Source: [Zimmermannella] bifida NBRC 103089 (GTDB lineage: Bacteria; Actinomycetota; Actinomycetes; Actinomycetales; Microbacteriaceae). From it: DNA of 64,000 nucleotides. Every line of letters begins with the position of its first letter. Position 1 is the stretch's first letter. The translations under genes were made by a program, and so were the position numbers. The notes beneath the pieces were generated by a model. It worked only from the letters and a program-made list of their open reading frames with translations. It was not told the DNA's origin and did no database searches. This document shows positions 1-8,652 of the stretch, one piece after another. The stretch is taken from positions 1 to 64,000 of the forward strand of contig NZ_BCSP01000006.1 in assembly GCF_001570925.1 (NCBI RefSeq), written 5' to 3'.

Positions 1-2
1 CC

Positions 3-398
3 GTCATTGATTCGAGTAGCGAGTCTCTACCAAAGATTGGGGACTTGCAGAACACGCTGTTGACATGTCAACCCATGTTCCCTGGGGCTCAAGCTGAGGT
101 GAATGATGAATCCGTCTACTATGACGGAGGGTTTGCTGTGTTTATAAAACCCGATACCGATGTAGAACAGTTGAAGGAAGAGCTGGCGTCTGCGCTTTCG
201 AATGAACAGGGGTGGACAGCCCAGGAAGGACATGAAGGCGACCCCTCAAGTCGTAGGCGTTGGTTTGCTCAGGACAACTTCACAGTTTCAGTTGGCGTTA
301 ATGAGAGCGCAGATACGGGCGAAATCACACTTAACGTTTCTGCCGTTAGTCCTTGCTTCATGCCAGAACCTCCCTACGAGCGCGGCGACAAGCTCTAG
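3..398 (+). CDS. Hypothetical protein, 3' part of a gene cut by the window edge
   Basis: The reading frame is open from the first bases of the window to a TAG at 396-398, so this is the C-terminal part (about 131 residues) of a longer protein. The visible sequence is acidic and mixed, with a segment around VFIKPDTDVEQLKEELASAL that looks like a compact alpha/beta domain, followed by a C-terminal stretch with alternating hydrophobic residues. No catalytic motif, membrane segment or sorting signal is visible. Base composition is less GC-rich than the neighbours. I do not recognise the family. The convergent HAD gene ends 22 bp downstream. Confidence 0.6.
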   Translation, partial: VIDSSSESLPKIGDLQNTLLTCQPMFPGAQAEVNDESVYYDGGFAVFIKPDTDVEQLKEELASALSNEQGWTAQEGHEGDPSSRRRWFAQDNFTVSVGVNESADTGEITLNVSAVSPCFMPEPPYERGDKL

Positions 399-419
399 CT
401 CACCAATTGGCGCCAACTG

Positions 420-1193
420 CTAGGCAGGCAGCCCCAGCAGTTCGCGCAGCTCAGCCGCGGTCGTCGCAACCGCAACGGCGCCTTCATCCTCGCCAACCTT
501 GCCGTAGCCCCAGGTCACGTAGATCGCGGGCACGCCGTTGGCAGCCGACCCGGTGACGTCATAGTGGCGGTCACCGATCATGATCGTGCGTGACAAATCC
601 GCATACGCACTGCGCAAACGCGCCAACGCCTCAGCGACCACATCCGCCTTTGCCGACCGCGATTCATCCGCACTCGCACCAGTAATGAAGTCAAAATACT
701 GTGCCAAGCCATAGTGCTCGAGCACCTTCGACGCCGCGGTCTCGGGCTTGCTCGTCGCGGTCGATTGGTGCACACCACGCGCATGCAGCTCGGCGATGAT
801 CTCGCCAACGCCCTCAAACGCGGGGGACTGCAGCAGTCCGTGCTCTTCGTAGATCTCGCGGTAGGTTTGCAGCGCGTGCGTGATCTCAATCGCGTCATCC
901 AAGCCCTGCTCGCGGAACGAATCAATAATCGGCGGGCCCACATAGCTCAGCAGCGTCGCGTCATCCGGAATCGGCATCCGGAACGTATCAAACGTCGCCC
1001 GCATGGCCGCCACAATTCCCGCGGCCGAATCACTAATCGTGCCGTCCAAATCCCACAGCACCGTCGTGAACGGCGGTAGCCCGTCGCCGAGCGGCATCGG
1101 TCGCGCAGTTGCCGTGCGAGCCGGTGGCTGCGTGGGGTGGGGAGGTTCGGTAATCACCACGTCGACCGACGGGGTGTCATCAATATTGGTCAT
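420..1193 (-). CDS. HAD-superfamily hydrolase, phosphoglycolate phosphatase-like
   Basis: Haloacid dehalogenase phosphatase of the Gph type, expected to be a cytosolic Mg-dependent phosphomonoesterase. Motif I is WDLDGT at about residues 47-52, motif II the TSKPE segment, and motif IV MIGDRHYD, so all catalytic aspartates are present. An alpha-helical cap lies between motifs I and II. The open frame reaches 1280, inside the upstream glycosyltransferase gene. ATGs at 1217 and 1193 are the plausible starts; neither has a strong Shine-Dalgarno. I chose 1193 because the domain starts only about 43 residues later. It follows the glycosyltransferase gene on the same strand and may be co-transcribed. 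The substrate cannot be told from sequence. Confidence 0.85.
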   Translation of the reverse strand: MTNIDDTPSVDVVITEPPHPTQPPARTATARPMPLGDGLPPFTTVLWDLDGTISDSAAGIVAAMRATFDTFRMPIPDDATLLSYVGPPIIDSFREQGLDDAIEITHALQTYREIYEEHGLLQSPAFEGVGEIIAELHARGVHQSTATSKPETAASKVLEHYGLAQYFDFITGASADESRSAKADVVAEALARLRSAYADLSRTIMIGDRHYDVTGSAANGVPAIYVTWGYGKVGEDEGAVAVATTAAELRELLGLPA

Positions 1194-1249
1194 AGTGTTC
1201 AAAGCAATCTCGGGCATGTGCCCGCGGACAAGTACGAATACGGGACGGG

Positions 1250-2341
1250 TTATCCCATCTGGTTGAGGGCCGCATCCCACAGCGTCGCCGCGGAACGCTC
1301 CCAGCTAAATCGGCCGATGTGCGCCAAACCTGCAGCACGCACCGCAGCACGTTCGGCATCGTCGTCGAGCGCCATCACGCCCTCGGCAAAGTCGCGCGGA
1401 TTGTGCGGGTCGAAATATTTCGCGCCAGCACCGGCAACTTCGTGGAAGATCGGCATATCGCTAATCACCGCCGGCACACCGAGCGCAAGCGACTCGGCCA
1501 CGGGTAGACCATACCCCTCATCGAGCGAAGCGGTCGCGAGCACCGCATCCCTTGCCAACAATCGCGCATATTCGGCATCGCTCACGCCCTCGTGGAACAC
1601 CACCTGCGCGCCAGCGGGAACCAGCGCCTCAAGCTCACGCTTGCGGGCGGGCTGGATGCGGCTGAGCAGGTGCAGCGTGCGCCCCGGCAGAAACCCCATG
1701 CCGCGGATCAGCGTCTCGACATTCTTGTAAGGCAAGAACGCGCCCATGTAGACGATGTTCTTCGGGGCGGATGCACCGGGTGTCGCGTTCGCGTCGAGAT
1801 GCTCGGCCAGGTTGTTCGGCGCGTTCGGCACCACCACGATGTCGTTGCGCGTGAGGTTGTGCTCGATGATCTGCTGCTTGGTGGTTTCGGAGACCGTGGC
1901 GATCAGATCGGCGCCGTTGAGCGCCATACGCTGCGGCACGTAGGTGAGGTGGTAGGCGCGCCAGCCAAGGCGCAGCAGCGGGTTGAGGTGACCCGGCGGC
2001 TTGGGGTGACGGTGGTAGATGAGATCGTGGAGCGTGTTGATCGCGATGTAGTTGCGGCCGGTAGTGCCGATGGTCTGCAACGGCGAGAACACGACATCAG
2101 GGCGGTACTTGTTGAGGCGCAGCGCCGCGATCGGCTCGAGCGGAGACTCGTTCGAGTGCAGCAGCAGCCAGCGCGCATCTTCGGGCAGGTGCGCGAGCTG
2201 GGCGCGGTCGTGGATGAGGAAGGTCACCTCATCGGGGTGCTGCGCGTGGATTGCCTGGGCAAGTTGCGCCGAATAGCGGCTGATGCCGTCGTGAAAGTCG
2301 GTGCGGATGTACCGCGCGTCAAAGAAGAATCGCACGGGCAC
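1250..2341 (-). CDS. Glycosyltransferase family 4 protein (GT-B fold)
   Basis: A 363-residue retaining glycosyltransferase of the GT4 type. The N-terminal Rossmann half begins FFFDARYI and includes the DGISRYS loop. The C-terminal nucleotide-sugar half contains NIVYMGAFLPYKNVETLI and the E-x7-E signature in DEGYGLPVAESLALGVP. No signal peptide or membrane segment is seen, so it should act at the cytoplasmic face on a nucleotide-sugar donor, often GDP-mannose in this family. The start is GTG at 2341. The HAD phosphatase gene lies just downstream. A role in glycan or glycolipid assembly is inferred; the acceptor is unknown. Confidence 0.88.
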   Translation of the reverse strand: MPVRFFFDARYIRTDFHDGISRYSAQLAQAIHAQHPDEVTFLIHDRAQLAHLPEDARWLLLHSNESPLEPIAALRLNKYRPDVVFSPLQTIGTTGRNYIAINTLHDLIYHRHPKPPGHLNPLLRLGWRAYHLTYVPQRMALNGADLIATVSETTKQQIIEHNLTRNDIVVVPNAPNNLAEHLDANATPGASAPKNIVYMGAFLPYKNVETLIRGMGFLPGRTLHLLSRIQPARKRELEALVPAGAQVVFHEGVSDAEYARLLARDAVLATASLDEGYGLPVAESLALGVPAVISDMPIFHEVAGAGAKYFDPHNPRDFAEGVMALDDDAERAAVRAAGLAHIGRFSWERSAATLWDAALNQMG

Positions 2342-2613
2342 ACCCTACCGAACCGGGCCGTGCATCCGGCGTACCGAACCGGGGAGTAGCGCCGAGCCCG
2401 AGCCCGAGCCCGGGCGCAGCGAGCATTCGCCGTGACTTGGGTTGTCGCCGGCTTTCGTGACTCGTTTTGTCCGTTTGGAGGACGTATTGCCCGTTCAATC
2501 GAGTAAACGAGTCATCAAGGCGGATGCGGTTGGCTGCGGCCAAGCCGGACGAGCCGGGATGCGGTTGGCAGCGGCTGGGCCGGGCTGCGATGGGGTCCGA
2601 GGTGCGGACGGGG

Positions 2614-3315
2614 CTAGAAGAGGCGAAGTTCGCCGGATTCTTCGCCGCGCATGTCGTCGTAGTCGAGCACCAGGCAGCGGATGCCGCGGTCTTCGGCGAG
2701 CGTCCGAGCCTGTGGCTTGATCTCCTGTGCCGCGAACACACCCTGCACGGGGGCCAGCAGCGGGTCGCGGTTCATCAGCTCGAGGTAGCGGGTGAGCTGT
2801 TCCACACCGTCGATCTCGCCACGACGCTTGATCTCAACGGCAACGGCGGCACCCTCCGCATCCCGTGCCAGAATGTCAACCGGGCCGATTGCGGTCATGT
2901 GCTCGCGGCGCACCAGCGTGTGGCCATCGCCGAGGCGCTCGATCTGCGCGGCGAGCAGCTCTTGCAGGTGGGCTTCGACGCCGTCCTTCGTGAGCCCGGG
3001 GTCGACGCCGAGTTCGTGGTGCGAGTCCGAAACGAACTCGAAGATGTTGACGCGCAGGGTGTCGCCCGACTTGCGGTGCTTGACCTCCCAGCACTCGACA
3101 ACGCCGGCCAGCTGCTGTTCTTCGCTCAGCTCAGCGACTTCGAATGTCGCCGGCGGGCTCATCCAGTTGAGTGGCTTGTAGCTGCCGCCGTCGCTGTGCA
3201 CGAGCAGCGAGCCATCGGCCTTGTGGATCAGCAGGCGGGTGGCTTCGGGCAGGTGGGCGGTGAGACGGCCGACGTAGTCGACCGAGCAACGAGCAATGAC
3301 AAGACGCACCCCCAA
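2614..3315 (-). CDS. nucS: Endonuclease NucS/EndoMS (mismatch-specific)
   Basis: A 233-residue protein of the usual NucS length. The N-terminal dimerisation domain begins with the family hallmark [16 protein letters not shown]. The C-terminal RecB-like nuclease domain shows the catalytic pattern PVDILARD, then VAVEIKRR (the D/E-x-K core). In Actinobacteria and archaea NucS cuts both strands at mismatches and replaces MutS/MutL repair, usually with the beta clamp. The C-terminus ends in a short tail GELRLF, which resembles the clamp-binding end of the family. It stands alone on the minus strand, with GGATGCG-rich spacer DNA on its 5' side. Confidence 0.95.
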   Translation of the reverse strand: MGVRLVIARCSVDYVGRLTAHLPEATRLLIHKADGSLLVHSDGGSYKPLNWMSPPATFEVAELSEEQQLAGVVECWEVKHRKSGDTLRVNIFEFVSDSHHELGVDPGLTKDGVEAHLQELLAAQIERLGDGHTLVRREHMTAIGPVDILARDAEGAAVAVEIKRRGEIDGVEQLTRYLELMNRDPLLAPVQGVFAAQEIKPQARTLAEDRGIRCLVLDYDDMRGEESGELRLF

Positions 3316-3429
3316 AGGGTACCGGGATGCATCCGGCCAGCTGTGCGCCGCGCCAAGAATGCGGTGCAGCGAAGGCAGTCGGATGCGGTCGGCAGTTCCG
3401 CAGGGATGCGGTCGCTCGCGCAGCTGCCG

Positions 3430-4920
3430 CTAGCGGCTGGCGTCGACGCGGCGCGGTGCGGCGGGGGAGTCCTGGGCTGCCTCGCGGGGCGGCTGGGCGA
3501 CGGATGCGCGAGCCGACGCAATAGCGACCGGCGCACTTACCGGGGCAAGCTGCATCCACCGCGAACCCAGTGCCCGAACCCCGAGCGTGATCGCGCGCGA
3601 GCACATCATTGCGCCACCAAACGCGAGCCAAACCAGCGGTGCTTTGCTGTCTTGCTCCATGTCCATCGACATGGCCAGCGCCAGCGCACCGCCGAACACG
3701 GCAAGGTTGACCACGCCGCTCAGCGCCAGGTAAGCGTTGTCGGCTGCGCCAATCAGCACGCCGTCAAGCACGAACACCAGGCCGGCAATCGGCATCGGCA
3801 GCGCCACCACGAAGAGCACGATTCCCGAGAGTGCCTGCACCTTCGGGTCGTTGGTAAACCACGATCCGAGCCACGGCGAAACCGCGAGCAGCAGCGCACC
3901 GAGCGCCAAGCCGAACCCGAGACCCCAAACGCTGAGCTGCATAACGAGCGAGCGCACTCGTCGTTCGGCTTCGTCAACCGCAGCGGTGCTGTCAGTTGCG
4001 GCGCCGACGCCATCCCGTTCGCCGAGGTCGTGCCCGATCATTGCCTGCGCGGCGATCGCCAGCGCATCGAGGGCAAATGCGAGCAGGTTAAAGATGGTGA
4101 ACGCGATTTGGAAGGTCGCGAGCGTGGTGGTGCCGAGCTGTCCGGCAGCCCACACGGTCGCCACGAGGGCGATGCGCAGGGTCAGTGTGCGCAGCAGCAT
4201 GTAGGTGGATGCGCGCAGCTGCTCGGTTGGGTTGCCGATGCCGGGGGAGAGCGAGACGTGTTCTTCGCCCGCGGCCTTGAGGGCGATCGCGGCGTAGACG
4301 CAGGCCATCAGTGTTTCGACGACCGCGGTGCCGAGCGCGGATCCGGCGATGCCGAGCTGCAGTCCGAAGATAAAGACGTAGTTGAAACCGATGTTCGCCA
4401 CGGCGCCGCAGAGCGAGACGACCAGCGGCGTGCGGGTGTCTTGCAGGCCGCGCAGCAGTCCGGTGGCCGCGATCGAGACGAGCATGCCCGGCAGTCCCCA
4501 CAGCGAGATCGTGAGGTAGCTCATGGCGGCGGATGCGACGAACGGGTCGTCGGTCATGGTTGAGATCACGGGGCCGGCGGCGACCAGGCCAACCAGCAGC
4601 AGTGCCACGGCGCAGTACAGTGCCAGCCACATCCCGTCGATACCGGCGCGGATGGCGTCGGCACGGTTACCGGCACCCAGACGGCGGGCGACGACCGGGG
4701 TCGTGGTGTAGGCCAAGAAGATCATCAGCCCGACGAGCGTCGTGATGCACATCGACCCAATCGACAGGCCGGCGAGGACCGTCTCACCGAGGTGTCCGAC
4801 CATGGCGGTGTCAGTGGCCACGAAAATCGGTTGCGCAACCAGTGCCCCGAGGGCGGGAATGGCGAGGGCCAGGATGCGTCGGGAGGTACTGCGGGTGGCG
4901 ACACCTTGGTCTGTGGTCAC
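3430..4920 (-). CDS. MATE-family efflux transporter (DinF-like)
   Basis: A 496-residue polytopic membrane protein with about 12 hydrophobic segments in two homologous halves, typical of MATE cation/drug antiporters. The N-terminal segment ALAIPALGALVAQPIFVATDTAMVGHLG is the conserved TM1 region, with the D in the ATDTAMVG signature. MATE proteins export cationic drugs or metabolites using Na+ or H+ gradients. The start is GTG at 4920. The C-terminus has about 45 residues of Ala/Arg/Pro-rich cytosolic tail. The substrate is unknown. The DinF subgroup is suggested by the similarity of the first helix. Confidence 0.92.
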   Translation of the reverse strand: MTTDQGVATRSTSRRILALAIPALGALVAQPIFVATDTAMVGHLGETVLAGLSIGSMCITTLVGLMIFLAYTTTPVVARRLGAGNRADAIRAGIDGMWLALYCAVALLLVGLVAAGPVISTMTDDPFVASAAMSYLTISLWGLPGMLVSIAATGLLRGLQDTRTPLVVSLCGAVANIGFNYVFIFGLQLGIAGSALGTAVVETLMACVYAAIALKAAGEEHVSLSPGIGNPTEQLRASTYMLLRTLTLRIALVATVWAAGQLGTTTLATFQIAFTIFNLLAFALDALAIAAQAMIGHDLGERDGVGAATDSTAAVDEAERRVRSLVMQLSVWGLGFGLALGALLLAVSPWLGSWFTNDPKVQALSGIVLFVVALPMPIAGLVFVLDGVLIGAADNAYLALSGVVNLAVFGGALALAMSMDMEQDSKAPLVWLAFGGAMMCSRAITLGVRALGSRWMQLAPVSAPVAIASARASVAQPPREAAQDSPAAPRRVDASR

Positions 4921-5325
4921 GTGGCAATTGTCGCACGCTGTGAGTCTGCTGGGAAAGTGCCGGCCTGTTGTTGACGTAACGTTGCGCCCCGCACTGCCGC
5001 ACGCCCGGCCCGGCCGCCACGCTGCCCGGCCGCCCCGCAGACTTCGCGTTGTGGCCTACTTTGCCCACTTCGGGACGCGTTTACTGTGCAAAGTCGGCCA
5101 CAAGCGTGTGGTGGGGTGCATGTTGAGGCCGACTTGAGTGGGCTGCCAGTGGGCTGCCGATGGGCGCAGGATGCACAGGGCACGTTTCCGATGCCCGGTT
5201 CGTCTGCAGCGCAGGTTCCACGTGATCGGCGGGCATCCGGATATTGCGGCGCTGTCGGTCGAGGACCGGCCACAGGTTCCCTGTGATCGGCGGGCATCCA
5301 CGCGCATGTGGTTACGCTGGTGCGC
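4921..5325. other. Intergenic region with a 27-bp direct repeat
   Basis: About 405 bp between the divergent MATE and M13 peptidase genes, with no convincing gene. It contains two copies of a 27-bp sequence at 5212-5238 and 5273-5299 (25 of 27 identical, centre spacing 61 bp), each ending GTGATCGGCGGGCATCC, plus a short duplication of GTGGGCTGCC near 5134-5155. The right copy ends 26 bp before the peptidase ATG. The arrangement could be a regulator-binding site or a simple duplication. Confidence 0.5.
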
Positions 5326-7296
5326 ATGACTTCTGACGCATCGTTGCCCGCAGGAATCGACTACGAGTCCTTTGACCAGCAGATTCGACCGCAAGACGAC
5401 CTCTTTCGTCACGTCAACGGTCCCTGGATTGCGAACACCGAGATCCCGGCCGACAAGAGCAGCTATGGCTCGTTCCATATGCTCGTCGACGAGGCCGAAC
5501 TCGCCGTGCGCGAGATTCTCGAGCACGAAGCTCCCGAAGGTTCCCCGCTGCGCAAGGCCAATGATGCCTACGCCGCATTCATGAACGAAGACCGCCTGCG
5601 CGAACTCGGTACCACCCCGATCGACGCTGACGTACAAGCGGCCCTGAGCGCCGCATCCATCGACGACCTGCTCGAACTGCTCGGCCAGCACGAGCAGCGC
5701 GGTGGCGGCGGATTCCTGGGCATGTACGTCAGCCCAGACGCTGGCAACCCCGCAATCAACGCGCTCTACGTCACCCAATCGGGTCTGAGCCTGCCCGACG
5801 AGTCGTACTACCGCGAGGAACAGTACGCGCCGATCCGCGAACAGTTCGTGGCCCACCTCGAGCGGATGCTCACGCTCGTCGGCCTCGACGACGTTGCCAC
5901 CCGCGCGGCGGCGATCATGGCGCTCGAAACGGCGATCGCATCCCACCACTGGGATGTCGTGAAGACCCGCGAGGCCGACCTCACCTACAACCCGATGTCG
6001 CTGGATGCGTTCCTCGAGCCGTTCGGCGACCGCAATATGCGCGGGTGGCTGGCCGCACAGCAGGCACCCGAGGGCGTGTTCGAGCGCCTCGTGGTCTGCG
6101 AGCCGAGCTACATCACCGGTGTGGCGTCGATGCTCAACGACGAACACCTCGACCAGTGGCGCAACTGGTTGGCCTGGCGCATCATCGTCGGCAACGCGGC
6201 GCTGCTGACCCCCGAGATTTCGGCGGCGAATTTTGCGTTCTTCGGCACTGTTCTTACCGGCGTGCCAGAACAGCGCGCTCGCTGGAAGCGCGCCATCGGC
6301 TACGTCGAAGGCATGCTCGGTGAGGTCGTGGGCGAGGCGTACGTCGCCAAGCACTTCAAGCCCGAGGCCAAGGCGAAGATGGATGCGCTGGTCGCGGATC
6401 TCGTGGCGGCATACCGCGAGTCGATCACCCAGCTTTCGTGGATGGGTGAGGACACCAAGAAGCGCGCGCTCGCGAAGCTCGAGAAGTTCTACCCAAAGAT
6501 CGGTTACCCCGAGAAGTGGCTCGACTACTCGGCACTCGAGGTGTCGCGCGATGACGTCGTGGGCAACGCTCGCCGCTCGGCCAAGGTCGAAGCCGACCGC
6601 CACTATGCGCGCGTCGGCCAGCCGGTCGACAAAGACCTGTGGCTGATGACGCCGCAGACCGTGAACGCCTACTACATGCCGACCACGAACGAGATCGCGT
6701 TCCCCGCGGCCATCCTGCAACTGCCGTTCTTTGATGAAAACCGGGATGCGGCGGCAAACTACGGTGCGATCGGTGCCGTTATCGGCCACGAAATCGGACA
6801 CGGCTTTGACGACCAGGGCTCGAAGTACGACGGCGACGGCCTGCTCGAAGACTGGTGGACCGAAGCTGACCGCGCCGCGTTCGAGAAGCACACGAAGTCG
6901 CTCATCGACCAATACAGTGCACTGTCGCCCGAGGGTGTCGACGGCGAGAAGGTGAACGGCGAGCTCACCATTGGCGAGAACATCGGTGACCTCGGCGGGC
7001 TCGGGATTGCGTGGAAGGCATACCTGCTGCACATCGGCGGTGCCGACCAGCTCGCGGCGCATGAAATCGACGGTGTCAGCGCCGCGAAGCGGTTCTTTCT
7101 CTCGTGGGCGCAGGCTTGGCGCGAACAGCGTCGCCCCGAATACATGAAGATGCTGCTTGCGGTTGACCCGCACAGCCCGTCCGAGTTCCGCTGCAACCAG
7201 ATCGTGCGCAACCTCGAGCCGTTCTACGAGGCGTTTGACGTCACCGAATCGGATGCGCTGTGGCTCGACGAGAGCGCGCGTGTTGAGATTTGGTAA
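5326..7296 (+). CDS. M13-family zinc metallopeptidase (PepO/neprilysin-like)
   Basis: A 656-residue peptidase spanning the full M13 family: an N-terminal M13_N domain (about residues 15-390) and a C-terminal catalytic domain. The zinc site is HEIGHGFDDQG (HExxH at about 488-492) with the third ligand glutamate in GENIGDLGG at about 551. NAYYMP is the conserved substrate-binding region and the CxxW-like end is replaced by a C-terminal VEIW. No signal peptide or transmembrane anchor is visible, so it is predicted to be a soluble oligopeptidase, as in other actinobacterial PepO proteins. The start at 5326 is preferred over an upstream GTG because MTSDASLP matches the usual family N-terminus. Confidence 0.95.
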   Translation: MTSDASLPAGIDYESFDQQIRPQDDLFRHVNGPWIANTEIPADKSSYGSFHMLVDEAELAVREILEHEAPEGSPLRKANDAYAAFMNEDRLRELGTTPIDADVQAALSAASIDDLLELLGQHEQRGGGGFLGMYVSPDAGNPAINALYVTQSGLSLPDESYYREEQYAPIREQFVAHLERMLTLVGLDDVATRAAAIMALETAIASHHWDVVKTREADLTYNPMSLDAFLEPFGDRNMRGWLAAQQAPEGVFERLVVCEPSYITGVASMLNDEHLDQWRNWLAWRIIVGNAALLTPEISAANFAFFGTVLTGVPEQRARWKRAIGYVEGMLGEVVGEAYVAKHFKPEAKAKMDALVADLVAAYRESITQLSWMGEDTKKRALAKLEKFYPKIGYPEKWLDYSALEVSRDDVVGNARRSAKVEADRHYARVGQPVDKDLWLMTPQTVNAYYMPTTNEIAFPAAILQLPFFDENRDAAANYGAIGAVIGHEIGHGFDDQGSKYDGDGLLEDWWTEADRAAFEKHTKSLIDQYSALSPEGVDGEKVNGELTIGENIGDLGGLGIAWKAYLLHIGGADQLAAHEIDGVSAAKRFFLSWAQAWREQRRPEYMKMLLAVDPHSPSEFRCNQIVRNLEPFYEAFDVTESDALWLDESARVEIW

Positions 7297-7310
7297 CAAC
7301 TAGCTGAGTG

Positions 7311-7341
7311 GATGGGCGTGATCCCAAGGGTTGCGCCCATC
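7311..7341 (+). terminator. Hairpin terminator after the M13 peptidase gene
   Basis: Perfect 8-bp arms GATGGGCG and CGCCCATC around a 15-nt loop begin 15 bp after the peptidase stop codon. There is no clear U tract, as is common in high-GC actinobacteria. Confidence 0.55.
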
Positions 7342-7410
7342 TGCGGCCGTTAGCCTAGAGGCGAATCACCTAGGCAACGACATACATATTCCGCAACGGA
7401 AAGGTACGCC

Positions 7411-7725
7411 ATGAAGACCGCAAACAAGTTCGCACTGCTCGTTGGTGCTGCTGCTGGTTACGTCCTTGGTGCTCGCGCCGGACGCGAGCGTTACGAACAG
7501 ATCGCCGCGCAGGCCAGCAAGGTTTGGGAATCCAAGCCGGTACAGCAGCAGGTCAACAAGGCGCAGGGGCTTGTTGATCGCTACGTACCCAAGGCTGTTG
7601 AGGGCACATTCCGCGGCGCCGGTACCGTCGCTTCGGGACTGGTGAGCCAGGTCATGGGCGCAAACAAGCGCAAGCGTGCGGCAGCCTCGCAGCCGAGCGG
7701 CACCGTCGAGCGCCCGGCCAACTAA
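7411..7725 (+). CDS. Small YtxH-like envelope protein
   Basis: A 104-residue basic protein. The N-terminus has a short hydrophobic segment ALLVGAAAGYVLGARAGRERY, which is the glycine-rich motif of YtxH-type proteins. An amphipathic region follows and the tail is Lys/Arg-rich. The start ATG at 7411 follows the purine-rich sequence GGAAAGG. The gene heads a run of small membrane-associated proteins (a holin-like protein and a DUF3618 protein), which is often conserved together in Microbacteriaceae. The function is unknown; a role at the cell envelope is inferred from the membrane segment and the neighbours. Confidence 0.8.
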   Translation: MKTANKFALLVGAAAGYVLGARAGRERYEQIAAQASKVWESKPVQQQVNKAQGLVDRYVPKAVEGTFRGAGTVASGLVSQVMGANKRKRAAASQPSGTVERPAN

Positions 7726-7905
7726 TTCCTGTTCGCCGACCGCGGTAGCCGCCTGACGCCCAGGCGCGCCTGACACGTAGGCGCCAGGCCGACTAGGCTC
7801 GAACTGCGGGCACGATTTCGCTATTGCGACCAATCGGCAACGAACATGCGGCGCGCATCCGCGCGAATCGCCACCGAATTCATCCGCCTCGAAGGGACCA
7901 TTCAC

Positions 7906-8379
7906 GTGAGTGCGTACGACAAACCAGACCCCAAGCGCGGTCCGTTTCCGAACGCTGAAGAACCGATGCGGTTCGGCAAATTCAACCCGAAGTCGCGCAA
8001 GCCGCTCGCCAAGCTCGTCAGCAGCGTGCCGCAGCTGGCAATGAAGCTCGCGCAAGACGAGATGGAGCAGGCCAAGCAGGAGCTCACCTCCAAGGCCATC
8101 AAGGGCGGCACCGGCGCCGCGCTGTTCGGCGTCGTGGCGTTCTTTGGCCTGACGCTGTGGGCCGTGCTGATCACCTTTGCCATTCTCGGCTTGAACTCGT
8201 GGTTCGCACCCTGGCTCTCGGCGCTCATCGTCGCCGGCGCCTTGCTGGTGCTGATGATTATTGCGGCGATCGTCGCCATCGTTATGTTTAAGAAGATGCA
8301 GGGCATCAAGCCCGAACGCACGCTGGAATCGGTGCGTCAGGATCTGAACGCTGTAAAGGGGCTCGGTCGTTATGAGTAA
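7906..8379 (+). CDS. Phage-holin-like membrane protein (Actinobacterial Holin-X family)
   Basis: A 157-residue protein with a polar N-terminal domain and two adjacent transmembrane segments (GAALFGVVAFFGLTLWAVLITFAIL and LSALIVAGALLVLMIIAAIVAIVMF in part), the layout of the Holin-X/DUF1469 family. These are usually chromosomal and have no phage context. The start is GTG at 7906, supported by the Shine-Dalgarno GAAGGGA; an in-frame ATG at 7846 lacks one. The stop overlaps the next gene by 8 bp, so the two are translationally coupled. Function is unknown; it is probably an envelope component. Confidence 0.8.
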   Translation: MSAYDKPDPKRGPFPNAEEPMRFGKFNPKSRKPLAKLVSSVPQLAMKLAQDEMEQAKQELTSKAIKGGTGAALFGVVAFFGLTLWAVLITFAILGLNSWFAPWLSALIVAGALLVLMIIAAIVAIVMFKKMQGIKPERTLESVRQDLNAVKGLGRYE

Positions 8380-8644
8380 CGAAGCACAAGCAAAGCGCAG
8401 CTCGGCTGAACTGCGCCGCGACATTCAGGTAACCCGTCGCGAACTTGCCGAAACACTCAATGCCCTCGAGTACAAGCTCGATGTTCCAGCTCGCTTTGGT
8501 GAATGGAGCAGCGAACGCAAGCAGCAGTTCGTGGCTGCAAAAGAAGAGAACCCAACCAAGGTTTACGGCCTGCTTGGCGCTGCCGCGGCCGGAGTTGTGG
8601 GCATCGTGGCCGGCATGATCATGCTCGGTCGCCGCGGTCGCTAG
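8372..8644 (+). CDS. DUF3618 family protein
   Basis: A 90-residue protein with the DUF3618 signature: SSAELRRDIQVTRRELAETLNALEYKLDVP at residues 9-38, followed by a C-terminal transmembrane helix (VYGLLGAAAAGVVGIVAGMIML) and a short basic tail. It overlaps the holin-like gene by 8 bp. Proteins of this family nearly always sit beside Holin-X proteins in actinobacteria, which suggests a common membrane complex. That is inference; no function has been shown that I know of. Confidence 0.88.
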   Translation: MSNEAQAKRSSAELRRDIQVTRRELAETLNALEYKLDVPARFGEWSSERKQQFVAAKEENPTKVYGLLGAAAAGVVGIVAGMIMLGRRGR

Positions 8645-8652
8645 GGCATCTC

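Noticed and set aside
2467-4563. 698-codon plus-strand frame over nucS and the MATE gene
   Set aside because: It is opposite two well-supported genes and has no ordered domain.
5056-7299. Very long open frame (747 codons) antisense to the M13 peptidase gene
   Set aside because: It mirrors the peptidase frame in GC-rich DNA. The sense frame has full family motifs and the antisense translation has no recognisable domain.
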